Assembly: GCF_013002705.1 (NCBI RefSeq)
Contig: NZ_JABEND010000010.1
Span: 90,370-154,369 of the forward strand
Length of the DNA: 64,000 bases
Source of the DNA: Nakamurella aerolata
GTDB lineage: Bacteria; Actinomycetota; Actinomycetes; Mycobacteriales; Nakamurellaceae
Direction: 5' to 3'
Positions 1 through 9,006 of this stretch are shown in pieces. Under the pieces are notes generated by a model. That model worked only from the letters and a program-made list of their open reading frames with translations, was not told the DNA's origin and searched no databases. A program made the position numbers and the translations under genes. Position 1 is the first letter of the stretch; the number at the start of each line of letters is the position of its first letter.

Positions 1-1
1 G

Positions 2-64
2 TCGGCGCCCGAGCGAGCCTTCCTGCAGCAGTATCGCGGGACAACCGATGCCGGGCCGCGATGA
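2..64 (+). CDS. C-terminal end of an upstream gene (partial)
   Basis: An open frame enters from the left edge and stops at TGA 62-64. It shows only the last 20 residues (ending QQYRGTTDAGPR), too few to identify. The stop overlaps the ATG of the next gene as ATGA, an arrangement typical of translationally coupled genes. This is the main reason to call it real; no function can be assigned. Confidence 0.5.
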   Translation, partial: SAPERAFLQQYRGTTDAGPR

Positions 65-717
65 GCTCCACCGCCGTGCTGCTCCGGGTGGCTGACGATG
101 CCGAGCGTGGCGACGCCGCCGCGTTCGCCGGGCGAGTCACCTTGTGGGACAAGGCCAATCCGGTCCGGCTCCGGCGCGACGCCGAGCGCGGGCTGGTCAG
201 GATGTGGGCGGCGGCGCCGTTCGACGTGCTGGTGAGCCGGGCGGTTCGCGGGTCGGTCGAGCCGGCTGACGTCACCGTGCACGCCGGGAACCTGTTGTCC
301 AGCCTTGAGATTCAGCGCAGGGCCAGCGCCGGTGACGGGGTCGACCCTGGGCCGGCGATCGACTCGTCCTGGCGTGGTCAGCTGCCGCCGGTGGACGGGT
401 GGATCGCCGTCGACGACGTCCCCGCCTCGGTGCTGAACGCCAGCGCCGACGAGGCGGCCGCCCGGATCCGCGCCAATCCCGGGCCAACCGGCGGGGCGTC
501 GGCCACCGCGCTGGACGCCGATGCCATGACGGTGACCGGCAACGGCATGCGGGTGGTGGTGCCGATGCGGATGCTGCTGGCGCTGTCCGGAATGGGCTTC
601 ACCGGCGCCGGTGACGATCTCGTCCGGGTCAGAGCCACCGACGCTTGGATCCGGTTGGATGCCAGATTCGGCTCGGTGCTGCGCCGCCGACATGCGTTGC
701 TGCCCTTGATGTTCTAG
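61..717 (+). CDS. Hypothetical protein, 218 aa
   Basis: I do not recognise this protein. It has no signal peptide and no membrane segment, and its composition is that of a soluble Ala/Arg/Asp-rich actinobacterial protein. The middle, around residues 80-150, is rich in Pro, Gly and Ala. The end carries an Arg-rich segment followed by a hydrophobic tail (HALLPLMF). The ATG at 61 overlaps the stop of the upstream partial gene by four bases (ATGA), which fixes the start and suggests co-transcription. It converges on the GH13-like gene with about 40 nt between stops. Confidence 0.6.
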   Translation: MSSTAVLLRVADDAERGDAAAFAGRVTLWDKANPVRLRRDAERGLVRMWAAAPFDVLVSRAVRGSVEPADVTVHAGNLLSSLEIQRRASAGDGVDPGPAIDSSWRGQLPPVDGWIAVDDVPASVLNASADEAAARIRANPGPTGGASATALDADAMTVTGNGMRVVVPMRMLLALSGMGFTGAGDDLVRVRATDAWIRLDARFGSVLRRRHALLPLMF

Positions 718-760
718 CTGACAGCGTTCAATTGACGGACGGACCGGGTGGGCGCCGTGC

Positions 761-1822
761 TCAGGGCAGCAGCCACGCCGTCGCGTCCGCCGGCAACATG
801 CCGTCGACCAACGGCGCGGACGACAGCAGCACTTCGCCTGGCGGCAACTCGATCGGGGTATCGCCGGCGTTCACCGCGCACACCAACCCGCCGCCGTCCC
901 GCCGGAACGCCAGGCAGTCCCGCGGCGCCCCGTACCAGGAGATTTCGGATCCGGAGAACGCCGGATGGGTGGCCCGCAGCTCGATCGCCGTGCGGACCAG
1001 GTTCAGGGTGGAGTCCTGGTCGTCCAGCTGATCCTCGACCACATAGTCGCGGAAAGTATCCGGCGCCATTCGGACCGCGGGATCGGTGCCGTCGGTCGGT
1101 CGATCCGCCTGCGGTGCCACCGATCCGGTGAACCCGAACGGTGGCGCGTCGCCCTCCCACGGCATCGTCATGGTGGCGGCTCCGGGGAGCCCGCCGGGCC
1201 CGTCCGGGAGCCCGAGCTCGTCCCCGTACAGCAGCGTCGGCACCCCGGGCACCGCCAACAGCACCAGCAGCAGGGCCCTGGTCCTTGCGCCGCCGAGCGC
1301 GATGTCACCGTCGCCGAGGCGGGTGGCGGCGCGGCCACCCGCCGGTCCGGAGATCTCCCACCGCGGTGCCGGGGCATCGTCGGGCAGATCGCGCAGGGCC
1401 TTGTCGATCGCGGCCTGCATCGGAGCGGCGGAGAAGGGAATCTGGTGCAGCACACCGGGTTCGGCGCGAATGTGCCAATGCAGGGTGAGTTCGCGCGCGG
1501 CGGCGTGGTGCGTCAGCTGCTGCACCGGCGAGACTCCGGACTCATCGGCGCCGTCCGACTGCGGGGGCGCACCGGCCGGGTCGGGATGCAGCGCGGCCGG
1601 CACCCCGGTGAGTTCGATGTCGGTGATGCCCAACAGCTCCAGATACCCCAGGTGAGTGGTCAGCCCGACCAGGTCGCCGACGCCATCCGCGTCCGAGTCG
1701 GCGAACGACGGCACGTGCACCTGGTAGCCGACGGCTCTGGTGTCGGTGCTGAACGGGTCGGACGCCGGGTCGGTGTTCGTCACCGGCGCCGGGATCGGCT
1801 GTGCGGTCGCTGCTGGCTCCAC
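761..1822 (-). CDS. GH13-like protein lacking the catalytic core (aglA position)
   Basis: Only the edges of an alpha-glucosidase/alpha-amylase barrel remain. The N-terminal part keeps the strand 1-helix 1 signature (GYQVHVPSFADSDADGVGDL, then LGYLELLGITDIELTGV). The C-terminal part keeps PGVPTLLYGDELGLPD and the following beta-sandwich domain. The segments normally holding catalytic regions I to III (DxxxNH, GxRxD, the Glu strand) are missing, and the NHD of region IV reads as GPAG. At about 350 aa it is roughly 200 aa shorter than the family. In mycobacteria an intact aglA lies beside glbO, so this is probably its remnant or a repurposed non-enzyme. No stop interrupts it. The start is uncertain: GTG 1822 or GTG 1783; neither has a good ribosome site. 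Confidence 0.7.
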   Translation of the reverse strand: MEPAATAQPIPAPVTNTDPASDPFSTDTRAVGYQVHVPSFADSDADGVGDLVGLTTHLGYLELLGITDIELTGVPAALHPDPAGAPPQSDGADESGVSPVQQLTHHAAARELTLHWHIRAEPGVLHQIPFSAAPMQAAIDKALRDLPDDAPAPRWEISGPAGGRAATRLGDGDIALGGARTRALLLVLLAVPGVPTLLYGDELGLPDGPGGLPGAATMTMPWEGDAPPFGFTGSVAPQADRPTDGTDPAVRMAPDTFRDYVVEDQLDDQDSTLNLVRTAIELRATHPAFSGSEISWYGAPRDCLAFRRDGGGLVCAVNAGDTPIELPPGEVLLSSAPLVDGMLPADATAWLLP

Positions 1823-1881
1823 AGCACAGCATCTTGCCAGGTCCGGCCGGCATCGACGGCCGGCCCGGTCGGCACCGTGGC

Positions 1882-2406
1882 TCAGCCGGGGGAGTTGACC
1901 AGCATGTTGGCGGCCATCACCAGATAGTTCCAGAGCCGCTCGTCCTGCTCCTTGGTCAACTCCGCCTCGTCGACGGCGGTGCGCATGGCCCGCAGCCAGG
2001 CGTCGCGCTCGGCCGGCCCGATCACGAACGGCACATGCCGCATCCGCAACCGCGGGTGCCCGCGTTGTTGCGAGTAGGTGCGCGGGCCGCCCCAGTACTG
2101 CTCGAGAAACATCCGCAGCCGCACCTCGGCCGGCCCCAGATCGGCTTCCGGGTACAGCGGACGCAGGATCGGGTCGACGGCGACCTCTTGGTAGAAGCGG
2201 TGCACGATCCGCTGAAACGTGGGGTGGCCGCCGATCTCGGCGTAGAAGGTGCCGGCGTCGTCCTGGCCCTGACCAGCCGGCCGTGCACCGGCCGGCGTAT
2301 CGGCCGGCGCATCGGACGGTGACGCCGGGCCGGCCGAAGATTGCGTCGGCCGGGTGTGCCCGGGTTGCTCGGGCTGACCGGCGCCCGGCCATGGCAGGTT
2401 CGTCAT
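1882..2406 (-). CDS. glbO: Group II truncated haemoglobin (GlbO type)
   Basis: Oxygen-binding 2-on-2 globin of 174 aa. After about 50 disordered Pro/Ala/Gln-rich residues comes the globin fold: [21 protein letters not shown] with the B10 Tyr, the CD segment [20 protein letters not shown], then [20 protein letters not shown] and the proximal-His region [19 protein letters not shown]. This matches mycobacterial GlbO closely, apart from the extra N-terminus. The ATG at 2406 overlaps the stop of mscS as ATGA, so the two are probably translationally coupled. The GH13 remnant lies downstream on the same strand, keeping the mycobacterial glbO-aglA pairing. Confidence 0.93.
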   Translation of the reverse strand: MTNLPWPGAGQPEQPGHTRPTQSSAGPASPSDAPADTPAGARPAGQGQDDAGTFYAEIGGHPTFQRIVHRFYQEVAVDPILRPLYPEADLGPAEVRLRMFLEQYWGGPRTYSQQRGHPRLRMRHVPFVIGPAERDAWLRAMRTAVDEAELTKEQDERLWNYLVMAANMLVNSPG

Positions 2407-3422
2407 CTGGTCTCCGGCGGTTGCTGGGCTGTCGATCCTGGGTCGGTGCCCGATCCCGGCCGTCCTGCCAGATAGCGCAGATCCGAAGCGGGGGACTGGA
2501 TTCCGGCCAGATCGAAGGCTTGCTTGATGGCGCCGCGGACGGCCCGGCCGAACGCCCACTGCTCGCCGGCGCGCACGGTCGCCACCAATCGGATGGTGAC
2601 GGCGTCGCTGGTCATCGTCAGTACCCCCTGGCTCTCCGGCATCTTGATGACGACGTCGGCGAACTCGTCCGACTTGGCGACCTCGGTGGCGGTGGCGAGC
2701 GCGATCTCGGCGGCCTTGTTGGCGTCGGCCCGGTAGCTCAACGGCAGGTCGATGATCACCACCGATTCGCCCTGGCTGGAGTTGCCGACCCGCAGCACCT
2801 CACCGTTGCGGACGTACCAGATGGTGCCGTCGACGCTGCGCAGTGTGGTGATGCGGAGCCCGACGTCGATGACGGTGCCGCTCGCCGGGCCGAGGTCGAC
2901 GACGTCGCCGACGCCGTACTGGTCCTCCAGCAGCATGAAGATGCCGGAAAGGAAGTCCTTGACCAGGTTCTGGGCGCCGAAACCGATGGCGACGCCGGCG
3001 ATCCCGGCGCTGGCCAGGATCGGGCCGACATTGATGCCGAGCTCGGCCAGGATCAGGATGATCGCGATCGTCACGATCACGAACGAGGCGATGGACTTCA
3101 GCAGCCCGCCGATCGACTCGGCGCGCTGAGTCCGGCGCGCCACCCCGCGCGGGCCCAGGATGATGACGTCGGCGCGTTCCTTGATCGGGCGCAGCAGCTT
3201 CGGCACCTTGCCGGTGGCGGTGACCGTGGTGACCTTGGTGATCGCTCGGTGAGCCAGATACCGCACCACGACGGCCGCGATGACGATCACCACGATGGCC
3301 AGCACCCTGCGGCCGATGGTGTCGATGTTGGCCGCCAGCCAGCCCATCCCGGTGGACGACCAGATGCGCTGACACCAACTGCCGAGCTCGGCGGCGCAGT
3401 CGGGGGCGGCGGCGTGCAACAC
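2403..3422 (-). CDS. mscS: MscS-family small-conductance mechanosensitive channel
   Basis: Membrane channel that opens under membrane tension to release solutes. About 339 aa. Hydrophobic helices lie near residues 28-50 and 90-115, followed by the pore helix TM3 ([20 protein letters not shown]) and the MscS beta domain ([20 protein letters not shown], then [19 protein letters not shown]). The C-terminal alpha/beta vestibule follows. The chosen GTG start at 3422 gives an N-terminus with two Cys residues (PDC, SWC). The frame is open further upstream, so the start is not certain. Its stop overlaps the glbO start by four bases. Confidence 0.88.
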   Translation of the reverse strand: MLHAAAPDCAAELGSWCQRIWSSTGMGWLAANIDTIGRRVLAIVVIVIAAVVVRYLAHRAITKVTTVTATGKVPKLLRPIKERADVIILGPRGVARRTQRAESIGGLLKSIASFVIVTIAIILILAELGINVGPILASAGIAGVAIGFGAQNLVKDFLSGIFMLLEDQYGVGDVVDLGPASGTVIDVGLRITTLRSVDGTIWYVRNGEVLRVGNSSQGESVVIIDLPLSYRADANKAAEIALATATEVAKSDEFADVVIKMPESQGVLTMTSDAVTIRLVATVRAGEQWAFGRAVRGAIKQAFDLAGIQSPASDLRYLAGRPGSGTDPGSTAQQPPETR

Positions 3423-3658
3423 GCATTCACCGTACTGGCCGCGGGCGCCGGCGCTGCTCCCGCCGGCGCCGTCCCTACCGCGGAACCCGCTCCGGCGGTG
3501 GTCCGGGCCCGCCGGGGGCCTGTCGGGCGACACGTCAACGACGAAAACGCCCGGTTGCTGCTGTAATCGAAGGCGGGACGGTTGACTGAATGGTGGATCG
3601 ACCAGCCCGAGGGACAGCACCTGCACCGAGCACGTATCAGCGCCGAACGAGGTGACCG

Positions 3659-4393
3659 ATGAGCCGAGCCCGACAACCGCGCAGCCCGCGCGGCTCAGCC
3701 GCCCGCGCCGTCCGTACTGCCCGCACCGGCAGCACGGCGGCCGCGCAGCACAGGGTGGAGCGGGCCGACGGCAAGAGCCGACAACCACAGGCGGTGTCCG
3801 TCACCGATCCTCGCAGCGGGTTTGCCGCGGGACCGGACCGGACGAACACCGCCGCCCTCGCTCCCCGTGGGGAGCCTCCGTCGGCCAAGGTGCGGGTGCT
3901 GCTGCTCAACGCCACCCATGAACCGCTGGCCGTCGTCACCGGTCGGCGCGCGCTGGTGCTGCTGCTCGCCGGCAAGGCCGAATCGGTGGCCGACCGGGAC
4001 ACCGCCGCCCCGATGCGTTCGCCGACGCTGGTGCTGGCCGTCCCGGCCGTCGTCCGGCTGAATCGCTTCGTGCGGGTGCCGTATCACCGGGCCACCAGCG
4101 TGACGCGGTCCGGCGTACTGCGCCGCGACCGGCGGATCTGCGCCTACTGCGGCGGCCGCGCCGACACCATCGACCATGTCCAGCCGCGCAGCCGCGGCGG
4201 AGCGCACTCCTGGGAGAACTGCGTTGCATGCTGCGTCCGCTGCAACTCCCGCAAGGCCGACCGGCTGTTGTCCGAGCTGGGCTGGACGCTGCCGTTCGTC
4301 CCGGCACCGCCGGTGCGTGCCGGCAACGGCAGGGTCTGGCTGACCGACGACACCGACCCGGCCTGGGATCCATGGTTGGCCGGCGCGGCCTGA
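3659..4393 (+). CDS. HNH endonuclease-fold protein
   Basis: Contains an HNH module near the C-terminus: CAYCGG, then TIDHVQPRSRGGAHSWENCVACCVRCNSRK, with paired CxxC zinc sites and the DH...N...C residues. The central part (VLLLNATHEPLAVVTGRRALVLLLAGKAE) is the conserved start of the actinobacterial family related to the gene found upstream of pepN in mycobacteria. The first ~75 residues are basic and disordered and are weakly supported: GTG starts near 3796 or 3892 are possible, and the latter would give about the usual length. The physiological substrate of this family is unknown to me. Confidence 0.8.
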   Translation: MSRARQPRSPRGSAARAVRTARTGSTAAAQHRVERADGKSRQPQAVSVTDPRSGFAAGPDRTNTAALAPRGEPPSAKVRVLLLNATHEPLAVVTGRRALVLLLAGKAESVADRDTAAPMRSPTLVLAVPAVVRLNRFVRVPYHRATSVTRSGVLRRDRRICAYCGGRADTIDHVQPRSRGGAHSWENCVACCVRCNSRKADRLLSELGWTLPFVPAPPVRAGNGRVWLTDDTDPAWDPWLAGAA

Positions 4394-4439
4394 GCCGCCG
4401 GCCCGCTCTCCGGCTCGGGCCGTGAGAGCCGTGAAGGCC

Positions 4440-4493
<54 letters not shown>

Positions 4494-4564
4494 AACCCTT
4501 CAGCCGGGCGGCGACCGGCGTGCCCGAGCAGGCTCGCGCCGGCCCGGTGGGCTACCGTTTTGGC

Positions 4565-4792
4565 GTGACCATTCTTCAGACCCTCGGAGTTTTCGTGGGG
4601 ATCCCGCTGGCGATCTACCTGGTGATCGGCCTGTTGGTGTTCCTGCCGGGTCGGCACTCCCGCCGCGGCTACCGCGCCGGCGAGCAATGGGATTACCCGC
4701 CGCAGCTGTGGGCCGGCGACACCCCGGTCCAGATCCCCGCCGGTGACGCCCTCGCCGGCACGTCCGAAGGAGGCGCACGTGGCAGTTGGTGA
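4565..4792 (+). CDS. Small membrane protein, probable aa3 oxidase accessory subunit (CtaJ type)
   Basis: A 75-aa protein with one strong transmembrane helix at residues 4-27 (QTLGVFVGIPLAIYLVIGLL) and a soluble tail with WDYPPQLW. The pair formed with the next gene, lying beside pepN, matches the place where mycobacteria encode CtaJ and PRSAF1. From memory, these two accessory proteins were seen in structures of the bcc-aa3 respiratory supercomplex (M. smegmatis MSMEG_4692/4693). The assignment rests on position, size and topology. GTG 4565 was chosen because the helix begins there. The stop lies 14 nt inside the next gene. Confidence 0.7.
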   Translation: MTILQTLGVFVGIPLAIYLVIGLLVFLPGRHSRRGYRAGEQWDYPPQLWAGDTPVQIPAGDALAGTSEGGARGSW

Positions 4793-5303
4793 GGTCACCG
4801 GAGAACCCGCCGACAGCAGCTCAGCCCAGCGCTCCGAGCAGCGCGGCGCCGGCGAGCTGTCGACCGACCGGCCAACGCTGCCACCGGTGCCGGTCGGCCC
4901 CCAGGGCACCGACAACGAGCCGCTGACCGCCAGCCAGCGCATCGAACTCGACGACGTGATCGCCGCCGCCGAACGGGTGACAGGGCTGCGGTTCGCGGTG
5001 TACCTGGGCGAGCTCGGCGGTGACGTCGGCGGTGACGTCGAGACCGGGGCCCGTGAGGTGCACGCCGCGCTCGGCGCCGAGGCGCCGGTGGCCGCGCTGC
5101 TGGCCGTCTCGCCCGCCCAGCGGGTGGTGCAGGTGGTCACCGGCGGGGAAGCGGCGCGCCGGATCTCCGACCGATCGGCTCGGCTCGCGGTGCTCGCGAC
5201 CGTCGCGTCGGTCAGCCAGGGCGACCTGCTCGGTGGTCTGGTCAATGGCATCCGCACCCTCGCCGACCAGGCCGGCACCCTGCCGGAGCGCGCCGACTGG
5301 TAG
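4779..5303 (+). CDS. DUF5130-type protein (TPM-like fold; PRSAF1-like)
   Basis: A 174-aa protein: a disordered N-terminus of about 55 residues, then a TPM-like alpha/beta domain (IELDDVIAAAERVTGLRFAVYLGEL, later VLLAVSPAQRVVQVVTGGEAARRISD and LATVASVSQGDLLGGLVNGIRTLADQAG). Mycobacterial DUF5130 proteins in this position are proposed accessory factors of the respiratory supercomplex. The GTG start at 4779 is supported by an AAGGAGG ribosome site five bases upstream, and it overlaps the preceding gene by 14 nt, so co-translation is likely. A strong hairpin terminator follows. Confidence 0.8.
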   Translation: MAVGEVTGEPADSSSAQRSEQRGAGELSTDRPTLPPVPVGPQGTDNEPLTASQRIELDDVIAAAERVTGLRFAVYLGELGGDVGGDVETGAREVHAALGAEAPVAALLAVSPAQRVVQVVTGGEAARRISDRSARLAVLATVASVSQGDLLGGLVNGIRTLADQAGTLPERADW

Positions 5304-5333
5304 GTCGCGCCCTCGACTGCTCGACAGCAAACC

Positions 5334-5388
5334 GACAACGCCGTTGGCCCGTCGGCGGTCCATCCGCCGACGGGCCAACGGCGTTGTC
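5334..5388. terminator. Perfect 25-bp stem, bidirectional terminator
   Basis: Two 25-nt arms (5334-5358 and 5364-5388) pair without a mismatch around a 5-nt loop. It sits between the convergent DUF5130 gene and pepN, so it can end transcription from both sides. It has no U-run, as is common in high-GC actinobacteria. Confidence 0.85.
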
Positions 5389-5424
5389 AGCACGGGTGGG
5401 TCCCGCGGCCCGGCCACCGGGCGG

Positions 5425-8100
5425 TCAGCTTGCTGAGCTACCAGCACCCGAAGAATCGGCGTCGGCAGTACCGGCGTCGGCGGCGCGTGCGGCCAGCGCG
5501 CGCTGCATGCTGGCGCGGCCTTCGGACACCAGCCTGATCAGCGCCGCCGGGTGGTCCGCCGCCTCGAACCGCTGCGCGGCATCGACCACCTGCTGACTCA
5601 CCGCCCAGCGGGGGAACAGTCCGTTGGCGACCTTCTGCGCCACCTCGGACGAGCGGCGGTCCCACACGTCGGCGATCTCGGCGAAGTACGGGTCGGCCAG
5701 CGCCGCAAGCTCGGCGTCCTGTGCCGGATGGGAGAACGAGCCGATCGCCGCGTCCTGCAACGCATTTGCCATCGTGTCGTCGTGCATCAGCCGGTCCCAC
5801 ATCTGCTGCTTGCCGCCCGGCAGCAGGGCGGTCAGCCCGGTCGCCCTGCGCTCGCCCGACGCCGTCGGGTCGGCCGCCCTGGCTTCATCGATTTCGGCCT
5901 GACCGGCCCGCCCGTGCGCCACCAGCGGAGCCAGCAAGGTCCAGCGCATGTCGGTGTCGACCGTCAGTCCGTCCAAGGGTGCCGATCCGTCCCGCCAGCC
6001 GGCGATGACGTCCAGCTGCGCGTCGGTGAGCTTCAACCCGGCGAGCACCCCGACGGTGGCCAGCTGCACGTCGCCGCCCGGCTCGCTGGCCCTGGCCAGC
6101 TCGATCAGCCCGTCGACCACCTGCGGATACCCCTGGTCGGCGGCCCACTGCGGGTCGGCGTACGACCGGAGCGCCTGCGATATCTGCGACAGAACCCTTT
6201 GCACCACACCGATCTCGGTCTCCGCCGGCAGTCCGCGCAGCGCCAACGCGATGAAGTCGCTGGCCCGCATCTCGGCGTCCCTGGTCATCTCCCAGACCGC
6301 CGACCACACCAGCGTGCGCGGCAGCGACTCGGCGATGTCACCGATCCGCTCGACGGCGGTCTGCAGTGATTGCGGGTCGAGCTGCAGCTTGCAGTAGGTC
6401 AGGTCGTCGTCGTTGACCAGGATCAGCTCACCGCGGTGCTCGCCGGCCAGTTCGGGCACGTCGGTGCTCTCGCCGGTGACGTCCAGCTCGACGCGCTTGC
6501 GGCGCACCAACTTGCCCGAATCCGGGTCGGTGCCGTAGATGCCGACAGCCAGCCGGTGCGGCCGCAGCTCGCCGGCGCCGGGCTGCGCGCCGGACTGCCG
6601 CACCGCGAAGCGGGTGAACCTGCCGTCTGCATCGGTGTCGAAGTCCGCCGACAGGGTGTTCAGCCCTGTCGTGGTGAGCCAGGCTTCGGACCAGGCGCCG
6701 AGGTCGCGCCCCGAGGTCTGCTCCAGGGCGTCGAGCAGATCGCGCAGGGTGGCGTTGCCGAAGGCGTGCGCGCCGAAGTAGGCGCGCAGCCCCGCCAGGA
6801 ACTCCTCATAGCCAACATATGCGGTCAGTTGCTTGAGTACCGAAGCGCCTTTGGCGTAGGTGATTCCGTCGAAGTTCACCTCCACCGCTTGCAGATCGAC
6901 CATGTCGGCGGCGATCGGGTGGGTGGAGGGCAGCTGATCCTGGATGTACGCCCACGACTTCTCGACGTTGGCGAAGGTGGTCCAGCCGGAGCTGTACTCG
7001 CTGTTGGCCACCTGCGCCACCACCGACGCCCAGCTGGCGAACGACTCGTTCAGCCACAGGTCGTCCCACCAGCGCATAGTGACCAGATCGCCGAACCACA
7101 TGTGCGCCAGCTCGTGCAGGATGGTCTCGTTGCGGCGCTCGTACAGGTAGCGGGTGACCTTCGAGCGGAATACGTACTCCTCGCGGAAGGTGACGGCACC
7201 GGCGTTCTCCATCGCCCCGGCGTTGAACTCGGGAACAAACAGCTGGTCGTACTTGCCGAACGGGTACCGCACGCCGAAAGCGTTCTGGTAGAAGTCGAAT
7301 CCCTGTTTGGTCTCGGTGAAGAGCCGCTCGGCGTCAAGATGCTCGGCCAGGCTGCGCCGGCAGAAGAGCCCGAGATCGATGCCGTCGTGCTGGTCGCGAA
7401 CCGCGTGGTACGGCCCGGCGACCAACGCGGTGACGTAGCTGCTCATCGGCTGGGTGACGGCGAAGACGTGCCGCTTGCTGCCGTCGCCGTTGTCGGTGAC
7501 GTCCTGCTCCGCACCCCCGGTGACCACCTCCCAGTGGCCGGGAGCGGTAACGGTAAAGGCGAAGGTGGCCTTCAGATCCGGCTGGTCGAAGCAGGTGAAC
7601 ATCCGCTTGGCGTCGGCGGTCTCGAACTGCGAGTACAGGTACACCTCGTCGTCCTCGGGGTCGACGAACCGGTGCAGACCCTCACCGGTGTTGGTGTACA
7701 GGCCGACGGCAACCACCTCGAGCTCGTTCTCGGCAGCGAGATCGGGCAGCCCGAGTCCGGTGTTGTTGGTCCAGCCGGAAACATCGAGAGGGGTGCCGTT
7801 GAGGGTGGCCGAGGTGATCGATGCACCGACAAAGTCGATGACGGTGCTGCTACCGGGCTTGGCCTTGAACCGCACCACCGTTGTGGTGTCGAAGGTTTGC
7901 TGGCCCGGCGCGCCGTTGCCGTCGGTGAGGTCGAGCGTCACCTGATAGCTGTCGACGTCGACGGCGGCGGCCCGTTCCGCGGCTTCGGCCCTGGTCAGGT
8001 TCGGTGGCTGGCTAGCCTTGGCGGCGGCACCGGCGCCGGTGGAACCGGCGGGGGTAGTGGCGGGAGTCTCAGCGGGAGTGTCGGGTGACGTCATCGGCAT
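5425..8100 (-). CDS. pepN: Aminopeptidase N (M1 zinc metallopeptidase)
   Basis: Removes N-terminal residues from peptides in the cytoplasm. About 891 aa, usual for the family. The exopeptidase motif GAMEN appears in FNAGAMENAG, and the zinc site is HELAHMW near residue 328, followed by WLNESFA, which supplies the third ligand Glu. The C-terminal helical domain is complete. The start ATG at 8100 (MPMTSPDTP) was preferred over the longer frame; ATG 8094 is equally possible, and no clear ribosome site precedes either. An Ala/Pro/Thr-rich leader of about 35 residues precedes the conserved part. It diverges from the DsbA-like gene, as in mycobacteria. Confidence 0.95.
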   Translation of the reverse strand: MPMTSPDTPAETPATTPAGSTGAGAAAKASQPPNLTRAEAAERAAAVDVDSYQVTLDLTDGNGAPGQQTFDTTTVVRFKAKPGSSTVIDFVGASITSATLNGTPLDVSGWTNNTGLGLPDLAAENELEVVAVGLYTNTGEGLHRFVDPEDDEVYLYSQFETADAKRMFTCFDQPDLKATFAFTVTAPGHWEVVTGGAEQDVTDNGDGSKRHVFAVTQPMSSYVTALVAGPYHAVRDQHDGIDLGLFCRRSLAEHLDAERLFTETKQGFDFYQNAFGVRYPFGKYDQLFVPEFNAGAMENAGAVTFREEYVFRSKVTRYLYERRNETILHELAHMWFGDLVTMRWWDDLWLNESFASWASVVAQVANSEYSSGWTTFANVEKSWAYIQDQLPSTHPIAADMVDLQAVEVNFDGITYAKGASVLKQLTAYVGYEEFLAGLRAYFGAHAFGNATLRDLLDALEQTSGRDLGAWSEAWLTTTGLNTLSADFDTDADGRFTRFAVRQSGAQPGAGELRPHRLAVGIYGTDPDSGKLVRRKRVELDVTGESTDVPELAGEHRGELILVNDDDLTYCKLQLDPQSLQTAVERIGDIAESLPRTLVWSAVWEMTRDAEMRASDFIALALRGLPAETEIGVVQRVLSQISQALRSYADPQWAADQGYPQVVDGLIELARASEPGGDVQLATVGVLAGLKLTDAQLDVIAGWRDGSAPLDGLTVDTDMRWTLLAPLVAHGRAGQAEIDEARAADPTASGERRATGLTALLPGGKQQMWDRLMHDDTMANALQDAAIGSFSHPAQDAELAALADPYFAEIADVWDRRSSEVAQKVANGLFPRWAVSQQVVDAAQRFEAADHPAALIRLVSEGRASMQRALAARAADAGTADADSSGAGSSAS

Positions 8101-8237
8101 GGGAACAAACCTAGCGTCGAACCCGGTTGCAGCCGAAGGGATGTCCCCGCACCTGCCAGCGTGCCGTCGTACCCGCCACCGGGGCGCCGGCACACCCGTC
8201 CACCGGCCGGCCGCAGCCACCGGAACCGTGAGAGGAA

Positions 8238-8912
8238 ATGATCGTCATGAGCGATGCACAGCAAGCCGATACGTCGCCGCAGCAGGCCAGCGCGCCGAAG
8301 CCGGAGCGGGTCGACTTCTACTTCGACCCGATCTGCCCCTTCGCCTGGGTGACGTCCCGCTGGATCCTCGAAGTGCAGAAGGTGCGCGACATCGACGTGC
8401 ACTTCCACGTGATGAGCCTTTCGGTGCTCAACTCCGGCCGGGAGGGCTTGCCAGAGCGCTACCAGCAGCTGATGGAGAAGGGCTGGGGCCCGGTGAGGGT
8501 GGCGATCGCCGCGGCGCAGGCGCACGGCGACGAGGTACTGCTGCCGCTGTACACCGCGCTGGGCACCAGGATTCACAACCAGCACGCCGACACCGAGAAC
8601 GGCTACGACGAGGTGATCCGCGAGGCGCTGGCCGAGGTCGGCCTGCCGGCCGAGCTGGCCGACGCCGCCCACTCCACCGATTACGACGACGCCGTGCGGG
8701 AAAGCCACCACCGCGGAATGGATCCGGTCGGTGACGAGGTCGGAACCCCCACCATCCACTTCGGCAAGACCGCCTTCTTCGGCCCGGTGCTCACCCGCAT
8801 CCCCCGCGATGAAGAGGCCGGCAAGCTGTGGGACGGCACCGTACTGATGGCCAGCTATCCACACTTCTTCGAACTCAAGCGCAGCCGCACCGAGGACCCG
8901 GAGTTCGACTGA
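8238..8912 (+). CDS. DsbA-family thioredoxin-fold protein, Rv2466c/Mrx2-like, with CPFA site
   Basis: Close in length and sequence to the mycothiol-dependent reductase Rv2466c: [67 protein letters not shown] and [10 protein letters not shown]. The mycobacterial enzyme has CPWC; here the motif is CPFA, so the resolving Cys is absent and only a one-cysteine mechanism is possible. The cis-Pro (GTPT) is kept. ATG 8238 and ATG 8247 are both candidate starts; the AGAGG at 8231-8235 fits 8247 somewhat better. Its place beside pepN and ahead of rpiB follows mycobacteria. Confidence 0.9.
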   Translation: MIVMSDAQQADTSPQQASAPKPERVDFYFDPICPFAWVTSRWILEVQKVRDIDVHFHVMSLSVLNSGREGLPERYQQLMEKGWGPVRVAIAAAQAHGDEVLLPLYTALGTRIHNQHADTENGYDEVIREALAEVGLPAELADAAHSTDYDDAVRESHHRGMDPVGDEVGTPTIHFGKTAFFGPVLTRIPRDEEAGKLWDGTVLMASYPHFFELKRSRTEDPEFD

Positions 8913-9006
8913 CCCATTCGGCTGCTGGCTCGCCGAGCAGCCGGGAGCGCGCCGCGATCCGCGCGCCGCACTATCGCTGCACAGAGTTCTGTGCCACCGT
9001 TGATTC

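Noticed and set aside
6370..8088. Long plus-strand frame (572 codons) opposite pepN
   Set aside because: Shadow of pepN: high-GC third positions keep the antisense frame open. The translation is low-complexity with no recognisable motif.
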